The notes beneath the pieces are model-generated. The model searched no databases, was not told the origin of the DNA, and worked only from the letters and a program-made list of their open reading frames with translations. Positions 1 to 5,344 of a DNA stretch of 12,631 nt are shown piece after piece (position 1 is the first letter of the stretch; every line of letters begins with the position of its first letter). A program made the position numbers and the translations under genes. The stretch is from JAWLCQ01 sp041687095 (GTDB lineage Bacteria; Planctomycetota; Phycisphaerae; SM23-33): the NCBI GenBank assembly GCA_041687095.1, contig JAWLCQ010000149.1:1-12631 (forward strand). The letters are read 5' to 3'.

Positions 1-745
1 CCGCGAGATCACCTGCGACGACCCCGACGTGCTCGTGTCCTACTGGAAGCTCCCCGGGCGCGTGCTGGCGCTGGCGTTCAACAACGACGGCAAGCAGGCC
101 AAGAGCCCCGTGCTGACGGTGGACGCGAAGGCCCTGGGCCTGGCGGCGAAGGACGCCCTGCAGACGCCCTTCACGGTCCGCGAACTCCGCGGAACCGACG
201 GGCTGCACCCGGGGCAGGACCCCGCCCCCACCGTCGATCCCGCGACGGGGGCGGTGACGGTGACGGACCTCGCCCCGCACACCGCCCGCTACATCGGTCT
301 GCGGGTGGACGAGAAGGCCCCCGTCGCCGAGTTCCAGAAGCAGCTCTCGCAGGTGTACGCCCGCGCCGGTATCGACGCGGACCAGGCGACCCCGGACGAC
401 CTGCTGGACTACGGGATGATCACGCCCGCCACGCGGTTCACGCCTCTTTGCCAGGTGAAGCACGCGACGTGCGAGGATGCCGGGATCGAGCTGGCGATGT
501 GGCAACTGCCCGACCGCATCCTGCTGGCGGCCGTGAACACGTCGGACGACGCCAAGCCCCGCAACGTGTCGGTGTCGCTGGACCTCGACGCACTGAAGCT
601 CAAGCCCGAGCTGCCCTGGCAAGAGTTCATCCGCGTCCGGAGCTTCGCGGGCCCCGCCCCCAAGCTGGACTACTACGCCCAGACGCTGGCGCTTTCGGGC
701 ATGAAGGCGAAGGAGGTCCGCCTGGTGGCGGTGCGAAGGTACTGA
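1..745 (+). CDS. 3' end of a large protein with duplicated beta-sandwich-like modules, possibly glycoside-hydrolase-associated (partial)
   Basis: The frame is open from base 2 to the TGA at 743-745, so the start lies outside the window and about 247 residues are visible; GTG at 29 is an internal Val codon rather than a start. Seen: two copies of one module. The first begins near base 14 with TCDDPDVLVSYWKLPGR and continues VLALAFNND. The second begins near base 467 with TCEDAGIELAMWQLPDR and continues ILLAAVNTSD. Each has a conserved Trp-x-Leu-Pro-x-Arg strand, an Asn turn, and a hydrophobic strand about 60-85 residues later (ARYIGLRV, then EVRLVAVRRY at the C-terminus). I recall this pattern from the C-terminal beta domains of large predicted glycoside-hydrolase-like proteins in planctomycetes, but no catalytic domain is in view. 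A strong hairpin follows about 105 bp downstream. The coding frame is certain; the family is a memory-based guess. Confidence 0.7.
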   Translation, partial: REITCDDPDVLVSYWKLPGRVLALAFNNDGKQAKSPVLTVDAKALGLAAKDALQTPFTVRELRGTDGLHPGQDPAPTVDPATGAVTVTDLAPHTARYIGLRVDEKAPVAEFQKQLSQVYARAGIDADQATPDDLLDYGMITPATRFTPLCQVKHATCEDAGIELAMWQLPDRILLAAVNTSDDAKPRNVSVSLDLDALKLKPELPWQEFIRVRSFAGPAPKLDYYAQTLALSGMKAKEVRLVAVRRY

Positions 746-780
746 GCGTGGTGACGCAGGGCGTGCAAAACGTAGGGCGT

Positions 781-811
781 GCAGGGACTGGAGCGTAGCG
801 GAGGTCCCTGC
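781..811. repeat. Hairpin with constant 13-nt loop, copy 1
   Basis: GCAGGGAC (781-788) pairs perfectly with GTCCCTGC (804-811). Between them, with one extra base on each side, is GGAGCGTAGCGGA (790-802). The same 13 bases, with one change, form the loop of a hairpin at 9348-9376 whose stem is different, and a variant in reverse orientation lies at 9495-9523. The stem sequence is unrelated between the loci while the loop is kept. Confidence 0.75.
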
Positions 812-838
812 GCGCGGGATACGCATCCCGCGTGCAGG
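807..838. repeat. Imperfect stem-loop
   Basis: CCTGCGCGCGGGAT (807-820) and ATCCCGCGTGCAGG (825-838) pair over 14 positions with one mismatch around the loop ACGC. It overlaps the right arm of the preceding hairpin, so the two structures are mutually exclusive. Confidence 0.6.
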
Positions 839-850
839 CGTCTCCCAACG

Positions 851-916
851 GACGCCAAATGACAAGCCCCGGTTGGGTCTGCGCGACAGGCCTGACCGGG
901 GCTTGCTTTTGGCGTC
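851..916 (+). terminator. Long nested hairpin, probable terminator between convergent genes
   Basis: Three helices stack. Outer: GACGCCAAA (851-859) with TTTGGCGTC (908-916). Middle: CAAGCCCCGGT (863-873) with ACCGGGGCTTG (895-905), a perfect 11 bp. Inner: GGTCTG (876-881) with CAGGCC (887-892), including one G-T pair, closing on CGCGA. The middle helix is followed on the + strand by C then four T, a weak factor-independent tail. The element sits about 105 bp after the + strand stop and 192 bp beyond the lpxA stop, so it could end transcription from either side. The structure is seen; the terminator role is inferred. Confidence 0.5.
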
Positions 917-972
917 TGTTCAGGGCGTCGCCCTACCAGCCTGTTTACAAAGTCACACCATGTTTCCTGATG

Positions 973-1075
973 GAGCAGTAGAACAGGAGAGCAGGAGACC
1001 GCAGGCGTGTAACACGTTGGCTCTTCAGTAGTTCCGTGGATGTCTTGAATCTACTGCTCACCTGTTCTCCTGCTC
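973..1075. repeat. Imperfect 25-bp inverted repeat with a 53-bp spacer
   Basis: The segment 973-997 and the reverse complement of 1051-1075 match at 22 of 25 positions. Both arms are built from CAGGAG/CAGTAG-like purine-rich words on one strand, so part of the match may reflect simple sequence. Confidence 0.6.
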
Positions 1076-1084
1076 GCCTGCTCT

Positions 1085-1110
1085 AGCAGCCCGTTTCTAA
1101 ACGGGCTGCT
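1085..1110 (-). terminator. Perfect 12-bp palindrome abutting the lpxA stop codon
   Basis: AGCAGCCCGTTT (1085-1096) is the exact reverse complement of AAACGGGCTGCT (1099-1110), with only CT between. It overlaps the lpxA stop codon (1109-1111). No T-tract follows on the - strand, so it may be a repeat element or a processing stem rather than a classical terminator. Confidence 0.45.
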
Positions 1111-1951
1111 ACGCCTCCACCGCCTCCACCTCGCTGCCGCGGATGCGGTAGCGGATGGGGCACAGGCCGCGGTTCCAGGGGCGCTGGGCCTCGAAGGTGC
1201 GGCGGACGAAGTCGCGGAACTTCGCCGCCGGGGCCCCGAAGTCCGTGCATGCGTCGAGGGCCTCGATCACCTTGCCCTTGGGGAGCTTGCGGCGGTAGGT
1301 GATGCGGAAGGCCTCCTTGATCTGCCGGAGGTCCTCGGGCGTGATGTGCGGGGCGCGGCGGAGCCCGACGAGGTTGAGCCCGATCACCTGGTTCATCCCC
1401 GCGCAGATCACGTAGGGCGGGACGTGCGTCGTCGAGCCCCCGTTGCCCTGGATCATCGCCATGTCGCCCATCCACGTGAACTGGTGCAGGACGGCGTGGG
1501 CGGACAGGATCGCCCGCTCCCCCACCTCGGTGTGCCCGGCGATGGCGGACTGGTTGACGAGGATGACGTTGTCGCGGACGACGGCGTTGTGCCCGGCGTG
1601 CGCACCGGCCATCCAGTACGTGTTGTTGCCGATCACCGTCTCGTTGCCCTCCCCCGTCGCGCGGGAGACGGTGCAGTGCTCGCGGAAGACGTTCCCGTCC
1701 CCGATCCGCAGGGAACTCACCGTGGCGGGGTCGAACTTGAAGTCCTGCGGGGCGCCCCCGAGAACCGTGAAGGCGTCGACGGTGTTGTTGGCCCCCAGGG
1801 TGGTGTAGCGGCGGACGATGACGTTCTCGCGCAGCACGCACCCCGGGCCGATCCTCACGTCCGCCTCGATCACGCACCCCGGCCCGATCTCGACGCTGTC
1901 GTCGATCGCGGCGGCAGGGTCCACCAGTGCCGTCGGATGAATCTTCGCCAT
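1109..1951 (-). CDS. lpxA: Acyl-ACP--UDP-N-acetylglucosamine O-acyltransferase (LpxA)
   Basis: LpxA carries out the first step of lipid A synthesis, moving a 3-hydroxyacyl chain from ACP to UDP-GlcNAc in the cytoplasm. The 280-residue protein is close to the family's usual 260-270. Residues 1-180 form hexapeptide repeats of a left-handed beta helix (IGPGCVI, IGPGCVL, VGERAIL and others), followed by the alpha-helical end from about 190. Conserved positions: His121 in AGAHAGHN (equivalent of E. coli catalytic His125), His118, His140 in AIAGH, His156 in VLHQF, and PQD at 68-70. Gly169 aligns by my count with the E. coli chain-length residue Gly173, which would favour a longer acyl chain (inference). 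I chose ATG 1951: GGAAAGGA lies about 8 bases upstream, and an in-frame TTG 18 bases further up lacks support. No other lpx or fab gene is in view. A palindrome abuts the stop. Confidence 0.93.
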   Translation of the reverse strand: MAKIHPTALVDPAAAIDDSVEIGPGCVIEADVRIGPGCVLRENVIVRRYTTLGANNTVDAFTVLGGAPQDFKFDPATVSSLRIGDGNVFREHCTVSRATGEGNETVIGNNTYWMAGAHAGHNAVVRDNVILVNQSAIAGHTEVGERAILSAHAVLHQFTWMGDMAMIQGNGGSTTHVPPYVICAGMNQVIGLNLVGLRRAPHITPEDLRQIKEAFRITYRRKLPKGKVIEALDACTDFGAPAAKFRDFVRRTFEAQRPWNRGLCPIRYRIRGSEVEAVEA

Positions 1952-2155
1952 GCGGTCAATCCTTTCCAAGTACCGAAGCGGGGATTATACGGCCCCGGGG
2001 CTCCGACAAAAAGGAAGCGCGGAGGCAGAGAGGAAATTCGAGGGCCGAAAGACCGGGAGGGGCTGCATCGCAGGTTTCACAAGGCACGGCTCTTGGCCTC
2101 CCTCCCGTACGGCAAGGGCCTTGAGGTTCGAAACGAGTCCGGCAATGCAGCATTG
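1952..2155. other. Intergenic region upstream of lpxA
   Basis: These 204 bases between the toxin-antitoxin pair and lpxA hold the lpxA ribosome binding site (near 1960-1967 on the - strand) and probably its promoter. I see no confident promoter match, RNA gene or open frame of coding character. Confidence 0.5.
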
Positions 2156-2341
2156 TCAGCCGGTCGAGCGGTGATGGTGTCTGCGAATTGCCTCCAGATC
2201 CTTACGGGAGAGGATCTGCCCCTTCCACTCGCGGACAATCGCACGCGCTCGTTCCATGAGCTTGCCGGACTCGTAATCGCACTCGCGGGCAATCTGTTCC
2301 CGCGCTGCCCGAACTTCGGAGATGACAGGGTCTCTAGGCAT
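2156..2341 (-). CDS. Small putative antitoxin partner of the PIN-domain protein
   Basis: This 61-residue charged protein starts MPRDPVISEVRAAREQIAREC and is predicted largely helical. From memory, small proteins of this kind (M-x-x-DP-I/V-x-E-V/I-R-x-x-R-E-x near the N-terminus) regularly follow PIN genes that start with YVETS. The ATG at 2341 overlaps the end of the toxin gene by 8 bp (both share GATGCCTAG), so translation is probably coupled. The frame stays open upstream to 2452, but that part lies inside the toxin gene and reads as shadow sequence; the MPRDP start fits the family. Role as antitoxin is inferred from context. The C-terminus ends in a His/Arg-rich stretch (RRHHHRS). It might instead be an accessory protein. 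Confidence 0.72.
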   Translation of the reverse strand: MPRDPVISEVRAAREQIARECDYESGKLMERARAIVREWKGQILSRKDLEAIRRHHHRSTG

Positions 2342-2834
2342 CTTGGGGCTCCATGTCGCATAACTGGTCCGGGGTGCAGATGATCGGCATCCAAAGACCT
2401 TCAGACAGCGTGAACTCGCGCAGTCTCCTGGCGCATTCGGCATTCGCGACATGAGCGCAGTTCCACGTCAGCAAAAGGTCGATTTCAAAAACTACGACGA
2501 AAGAGAGGTGCAGAGCATCCAGTTTCGCCCGCGGCGGCAGACCCATCGCCGGCAGAATGCGTTCTGCCAACGACTCCACCTCCGGCTCAGGTTCAAGCAG
2601 AACCATCTGCTCCGCAATCTCCAGACGCCTTCGAGCGGCGTCCGCATCACCCGCCCCTGCTTCCGCCAGCACGAACGGAGAGATGATCAGTTGGTACTCC
2701 TGCCGCATCTCCTCCCACCACCGCCGCGTGATCTCCTGGCGTGCAAGGGCGACAACGTCACGGCTCGGCCGGGCGGTCAGATAGCTGATAACCGACGTCT
2801 CAACGTAGACCGTTGTTCTATCCGGGGCAGCCAT
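2334..2834 (-). CDS. PIN-domain protein, VapC-like putative toxin ribonuclease
   Basis: The 166-residue protein has the size and layout of a PIN nuclease, a Mg-dependent RNase fold used by VapC toxins. Acidic positions in order: Glu12 in VYVETSVISYL (Glu where many VapCs have Asp), Glu58 in FVLAEAGAGD, and Asp106 in KLDALHL, followed by Trp124-Asn125 in LTWN. The motif YVETSVISYLTARPSRD is, to my memory, typical of a PIN subgroup found widely in planctomycetes and cyanobacteria. It comes before its small partner, the reverse of the classic vapB-vapC order. It starts 16 bp after the DUF58 stop. A perfect TATAAT lies just upstream (2841-2846), and there is no good ribosome binding site. Whether this copy is an active toxin cannot be judged from sequence. 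Confidence 0.85.
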   Translation of the reverse strand: MAAPDRTTVYVETSVISYLTARPSRDVVALARQEITRRWWEEMRQEYQLIISPFVLAEAGAGDADAARRRLEIAEQMVLLEPEPEVESLAERILPAMGLPPRAKLDALHLSFVVVFEIDLLLTWNCAHVANAECARRLREFTLSEGLWMPIICTPDQLCDMEPQDA

Positions 2835-2840
2835 ATGCGT

Positions 2841-2846
2841 ATTATA
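2841..2846 (-). promoter_or_regulatory. Candidate -10 box for the PIN/antitoxin pair
   Basis: On the - strand the 16-bp gap between the DUF58 stop and the PIN ATG contains an exact TATAAT, ending 6 bases before the ATG. If used, transcription would begin at or next to the start codon, giving a leaderless message, which fits the lack of a clear ribosome binding site. No good -35 box is seen at the expected distance inside the DUF58 gene, so this remains a candidate. Confidence 0.35.
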
Positions 2847-2850
2847 CCCC

Positions 2851-3750
2851 CTACCGCCCCTGCCGTTGGAGGAGGAATTCGATGAGGGCCTTGTCGAAGG
2901 TCATCCCGTTGTGGACGGTGACGAAGTCGGCGCGGACGGACTGGCACTGCTGCTTGTACTCGTCGATGAACTTGCGGAGTTCGTCGAGGTAGGCGGCGCG
3001 GATGGCCTGGGGGTTGACCTCCTCGAACTCGCCCGTCTCGGGCTCCTCGAAGCGGACCTGCCCGTCGAAGTCGAACGTCACCTCGCTCTCGTCGAGCACC
3101 TGGAAGATGATCAGGTCGTGCCCGCGGAACTTCAGGTGGTGCAGGGCCTCGACCACCTGCTCCTGGTCCTCGCTCAGCAGGTCCGACAGGAGGATGATGA
3201 GCCCGCGCTTGCGGATGCGGGTCGCCACGTCGTGCAGCGACGCCGCCAGGTTCGTCCGCGCCGCCGGGCGCGTCCGCGCCAGCAGCGACAGGATGTTCAT
3301 CAGGTGCGACCGCTTGGTCTTGGGGGGCAGGTACGCGCGGACCTTCTCGTCGAAGGTCAGCAGGCCCACCGAGTCCTGCTGCGTGATCATCAGGTGCCCC
3401 AGGGCGGCCGCCAGGCAGATGGCGTAGTCCATCTTCGTCATCCGCCCGCCCCCCGCGTAGCCCATCGAGCCCGAGCAGTCCACGAGCAGGTAGGCGTCGA
3501 GGTTGGTCTCGGCCTCGAACTTGCGGATGTAGTAGCGGTCGGTCTTGGCGTAGACGTTCCAGTCGATCTGGCGGATGTCGTCCCCGGGCGTGTACTTGCG
3601 GTGCTCGCTGAACTCCACGCTGAACCCCTGGAAGGGGGAGGCGTGGAGGCCCGACATGAAGCCCTCGACGATGAACCGCGCCTTAAGGTCCAGCCTCTGC
3701 ACCTGCTGGATCACGTCCGGACGCAGGTATTGCTCAACGGTCAGCGCCAT
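2851..3750 (-). CDS. DUF58-domain protein with a VWA-like metal site
   Basis: This 299-residue protein matches the DUF58 family, usually encoded beside MoxR-type AAA+ ATPases and thought to act with them in assembling or maturing other proteins. Seen: the family core GFSVEFSEHRKYTPGDDIRQ at residues 42-61, followed by IDW and YAKTDR; the metal-site motif DCSGSM at 91-96; Thr166 in ARTNLA and Asp190 in LLSDLL at the expected later metal-site positions. No transmembrane segment is visible, so it is the cytosolic short form. ATG 3750 gives MALTVEQYL, an N-terminus typical of these proteins; a purine-rich AGGGGGAG lies about 12 bases upstream, slightly far. No moxR gene is in the window; upstream is a 131-bp gap and then an unrelated cluster. 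The family call is firm, the role general. Confidence 0.92.
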   Translation of the reverse strand: MALTVEQYLRPDVIQQVQRLDLKARFIVEGFMSGLHASPFQGFSVEFSEHRKYTPGDDIRQIDWNVYAKTDRYYIRKFEAETNLDAYLLVDCSGSMGYAGGGRMTKMDYAICLAAALGHLMITQQDSVGLLTFDEKVRAYLPPKTKRSHLMNILSLLARTRPAARTNLAASLHDVATRIRKRGLIILLSDLLSEDQEQVVEALHHLKFRGHDLIIFQVLDESEVTFDFDGQVRFEEPETGEFEEVNPQAIRAAYLDELRKFIDEYKQQCQSVRADFVTVHNGMTFDKALIEFLLQRQGR

Positions 3751-3881
3751 GGCGAAACTCTACTCCCCCTCCCGGTGGGCAACGACCCGAACATGGCAAG
3801 GCGAAACGGGGCGCGTGCCCCCCAATGGTGCGCGAACATCCGAGAGGTCGGGACATCGGGCAGAGTCACGGGCCACGCTCT
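3751..3881. other. Short intergenic region upstream of the DUF58 gene
   Basis: This 131-bp gap probably carries the DUF58 promoter. I see no convincing promoter boxes, hairpin or small gene. Confidence 0.4.
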
Positions 3882-4343
3882 CTAGGACTCCTCCAACCCT
3901 TGCTGCATCACCAGTTGTCCGCCGGAAGCACTCTGGCGAATCAGGTTATTAACCATCTGGCCAAGAAAGACAACCCCATAGATTGCGTCTCTGACCGTGC
4001 TGGATGTGAGACTTGGCTCGGGAAGGTCCGCCTCGACGGCAACCCAGTCCTCTTCATCTTCTGGTGCAGTCCAGATAGATGCTCTGGCAAGAAAGGAGTT
4101 GGCGTTCAGTCTCAGCAGTTCCCTATAGAACTGCTTCCTTGAGATCGAGGCTGGAAGAGCATCGATACGTGCCAAGACGGTGGAGATCCATAGCAGGTTA
4201 TCCGTCTTCTTGGACACGGTGACGGGAAACGGCCCGGTATCCAGTTCAAAAGGAACCGAAAACGACTCTTGTCCTTCTGAATTGACGTCCTTGGTGTAGC
4301 GAAGGTTGCTGCCTTGGAGAAACTGCTCAATGTCGATGCTCAT
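3882..4343 (-). CDS. Hypothetical protein, possible YbjN / secretion-chaperone-like fold
   Basis: The 153-residue protein has no signal peptide. Its pattern (a start with an early helix, a strand pair SFSVPFELDTGPFPVTVSKK, a LLWISTVLARI strand, a helix QFYRELLRLNANSFLARASIW, then WVAVEADLP and a long helix VRDAIYGVVFLGQMVNNLI) resembles the YbjN / CesT-like alpha-beta fold used by type III secretion chaperones and related sensory proteins. That is shape recognition, not a confirmed family match. It is the last gene of a three-gene - strand cluster. Its ATG (4343) comes one base after the stop of the previous gene, and AAGG/AGGG within the upstream 13 bases can serve as a ribosome binding site. 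GC is visibly lower than in carB (about 53% in one 60-base line I counted, against about 70%), which may mean acquisition. Confidence 0.78.
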   Translation of the reverse strand: MSIDIEQFLQGSNLRYTKDVNSEGQESFSVPFELDTGPFPVTVSKKTDNLLWISTVLARIDALPASISRKQFYRELLRLNANSFLARASIWTAPEDEEDWVAVEADLPEPSLTSSTVRDAIYGVVFLGQMVNNLIRQSASGGQLVMQQGLEES

Positions 4344-4344
4344 T

Positions 4345-4920
4345 CTACCCTACCTTCTGCAGCCTATTCGACTTCGGGCGTCCGAACACCTTGCGTTCCG
4401 GAGGGCTCCCTGGAGAATTCAGCGGCTCCCCACCAGCCGGTAGTTCACGACCGCGCGAGGGACGCCACAGAGCCTTCCGACGCGATCCAAACACCTCACC
4501 AGGCGTTCGGGGACAGATGTTGATTGGCGAAAGCGGCCTCTTGGGCAGATCATGACATGCCGGCCTCTCAGGTGGAGCCGCATTCCGGTCCGTCAATTCA
4601 ACGCTCAACACCGCCTTTACAACTGCATTGAGCCCCGCCTTGAGCGATGGGTTCTTGTCTGAGTCCACCTCCACGAACTGCCCGTTCTTCGTGACAATGG
4701 TGTAGGCGGCGTCCCCCGAATGCACGACCGCTTCGACTTCCTGTCCTCCGGCGACCTCGAAAGCCGGCACAAGACATTCATCGATCAGCAGCCTCGCCAT
4801 CATACTACCGGGCGAATAGCTGGCTTGAACGCTGAACCTGCGAGATACATCCTCCGAGGGGATCACGCGGACCTCAACTTCTCCGTCGTCGAGCACGCGA
4901 AGCTCATCCAGTATGCTCAT
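4345..4920 (-). CDS. Hypothetical protein with a compact N-terminal domain and a disordered Pro/Arg-rich tail
   Basis: I do not recognise this 191-residue protein. Residues 1-110 look folded: alternating strands (EVEVRVIPS, RFSVQASYS, EVEAVVHSGDAAYTIVT, QFVEVDSD) followed by a helix (LKAGLNAVVKAVLSVEL). Residues 111-191 are rich in Pro, Arg, Gly and Ser with no hydrophobic pattern, so they are probably disordered. The ATG overlaps the stop of the preceding gene in an ATGA (4917-4920), and the next gene starts one base after its stop, so it is the middle member of an operon. The tail might come from loss of the original stop or from repeat-like sequence, since its composition differs from the rest. 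No signal peptide or membrane segment is visible. Confidence 0.72.
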   Translation of the reverse strand: MSILDELRVLDDGEVEVRVIPSEDVSRRFSVQASYSPGSMMARLLIDECLVPAFEVAGGQEVEAVVHSGDAAYTIVTKNGQFVEVDSDKNPSLKAGLNAVVKAVLSVELTDRNAAPPERPACHDLPKRPLSPINICPRTPGEVFGSRRKALWRPSRGRELPAGGEPLNSPGSPPERKVFGRPKSNRLQKVG

Positions 4921-5309
4921 AGCTCTGTCTCATCCACCGGATATCCATGCGCCTTCTGGCCGCGTTGAGAACGCTCAACGTAGAGCGCCCGGACTCGCCT
5001 TCCAGCGCTGATGCCTATCCACGTCTCGTATATCTTATGATACGGCGTGTTCGTGCCCAGGACTGCGCCATTCTCTATGAGCACTTCGCAGGTCATCTCC
5101 ACGATCTTCCTGAGCGTACATCCTGGGAGAAATTTCGATCCCATTCGCCTGCCCGTGAGGTGAACGATCTCATCTCGGGACAGTCCGTCCAGCGAGATGG
5201 CCTCATGCTTCCAGCGGCGCACGACCTCAATGCCGTTCGGCAGCGTGTATAGCACCCCGGCATCCGGAACCGCCCGCAACTTGGCATCATCCAAGTCCAC
5301 TGGCGGCAA
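4917..5309 (-). CDS. Hypothetical protein, first gene of a low-GC three-gene cluster
   Basis: I do not recognise this 130-residue protein. It has a mixed pattern: LYTLPNGIEVVRRWKHEAISL (minus its last residue, at 20-39), a helix DEIVHLTGRR, a strand EMTCEVLIENGAVL, and a basic C-terminal part with IYETWIGISAGRRVRALYV. It ends in HGYPVDETEL. The start is uncertain: there is no ATG. TTG 5309 is the first possible codon after an in-frame stop and has GGAGG 12 bases upstream; GTG 5300 would remove three residues. The gene begins 35 bp after the carB stop, with TTGACA at 5333-5338 in the gap but no good -10 box, so it may use its own promoter or read-through from carB. It shares ATGA with the next gene. 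The low GC against carB suggests transfer. Confidence 0.72.
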   Translation of the reverse strand: MPPVDLDDAKLRAVPDAGVLYTLPNGIEVVRRWKHEAISLDGLSRDEIVHLTGRRMGSKFLPGCTLRKIVEMTCEVLIENGAVLGTNTPYHKIYETWIGISAGRRVRALYVERSQRGQKAHGYPVDETEL

Positions 5310-5344
5310 ACGCTAACAGGGCCTCCGGCGGCTGTCAACTCTCG

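Larger units (their letters stand above)
746..1108. other. Gene-free convergent intergenic region rich in inverted repeats
   Basis: This 363-bp stretch separates the + strand gene from lpxA, which converges on it. I see no convincing coding sequence; the small reading frames here have unconvincing composition. It holds, in order: a direct repeat AGGGCGTGCA (758-767 and 774-783), a hairpin with the GGAGCGTAGCGGA loop (781-811), an imperfect hairpin (807-838), a long nested hairpin (851-916), a short palindrome AGGGCGTCGCCCT near 922, an imperfect inverted repeat (973-997 with 1051-1075), and a perfect palindrome touching the lpxA stop (1085-1110). Confidence 0.8.

Noticed and set aside
2342..2452. 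Upstream extension of the small antitoxin-like gene.
   Set aside because: It lies inside the PIN gene and has no family support; MPRDP at 2341 is the typical start.
5333..5338. TTGACA just after carB as a promoter for the three-gene cluster.
   Set aside because: At 17 bp spacing the -10 position reads TAGCGT, a poor match; kept only as a remark in the gene entry.
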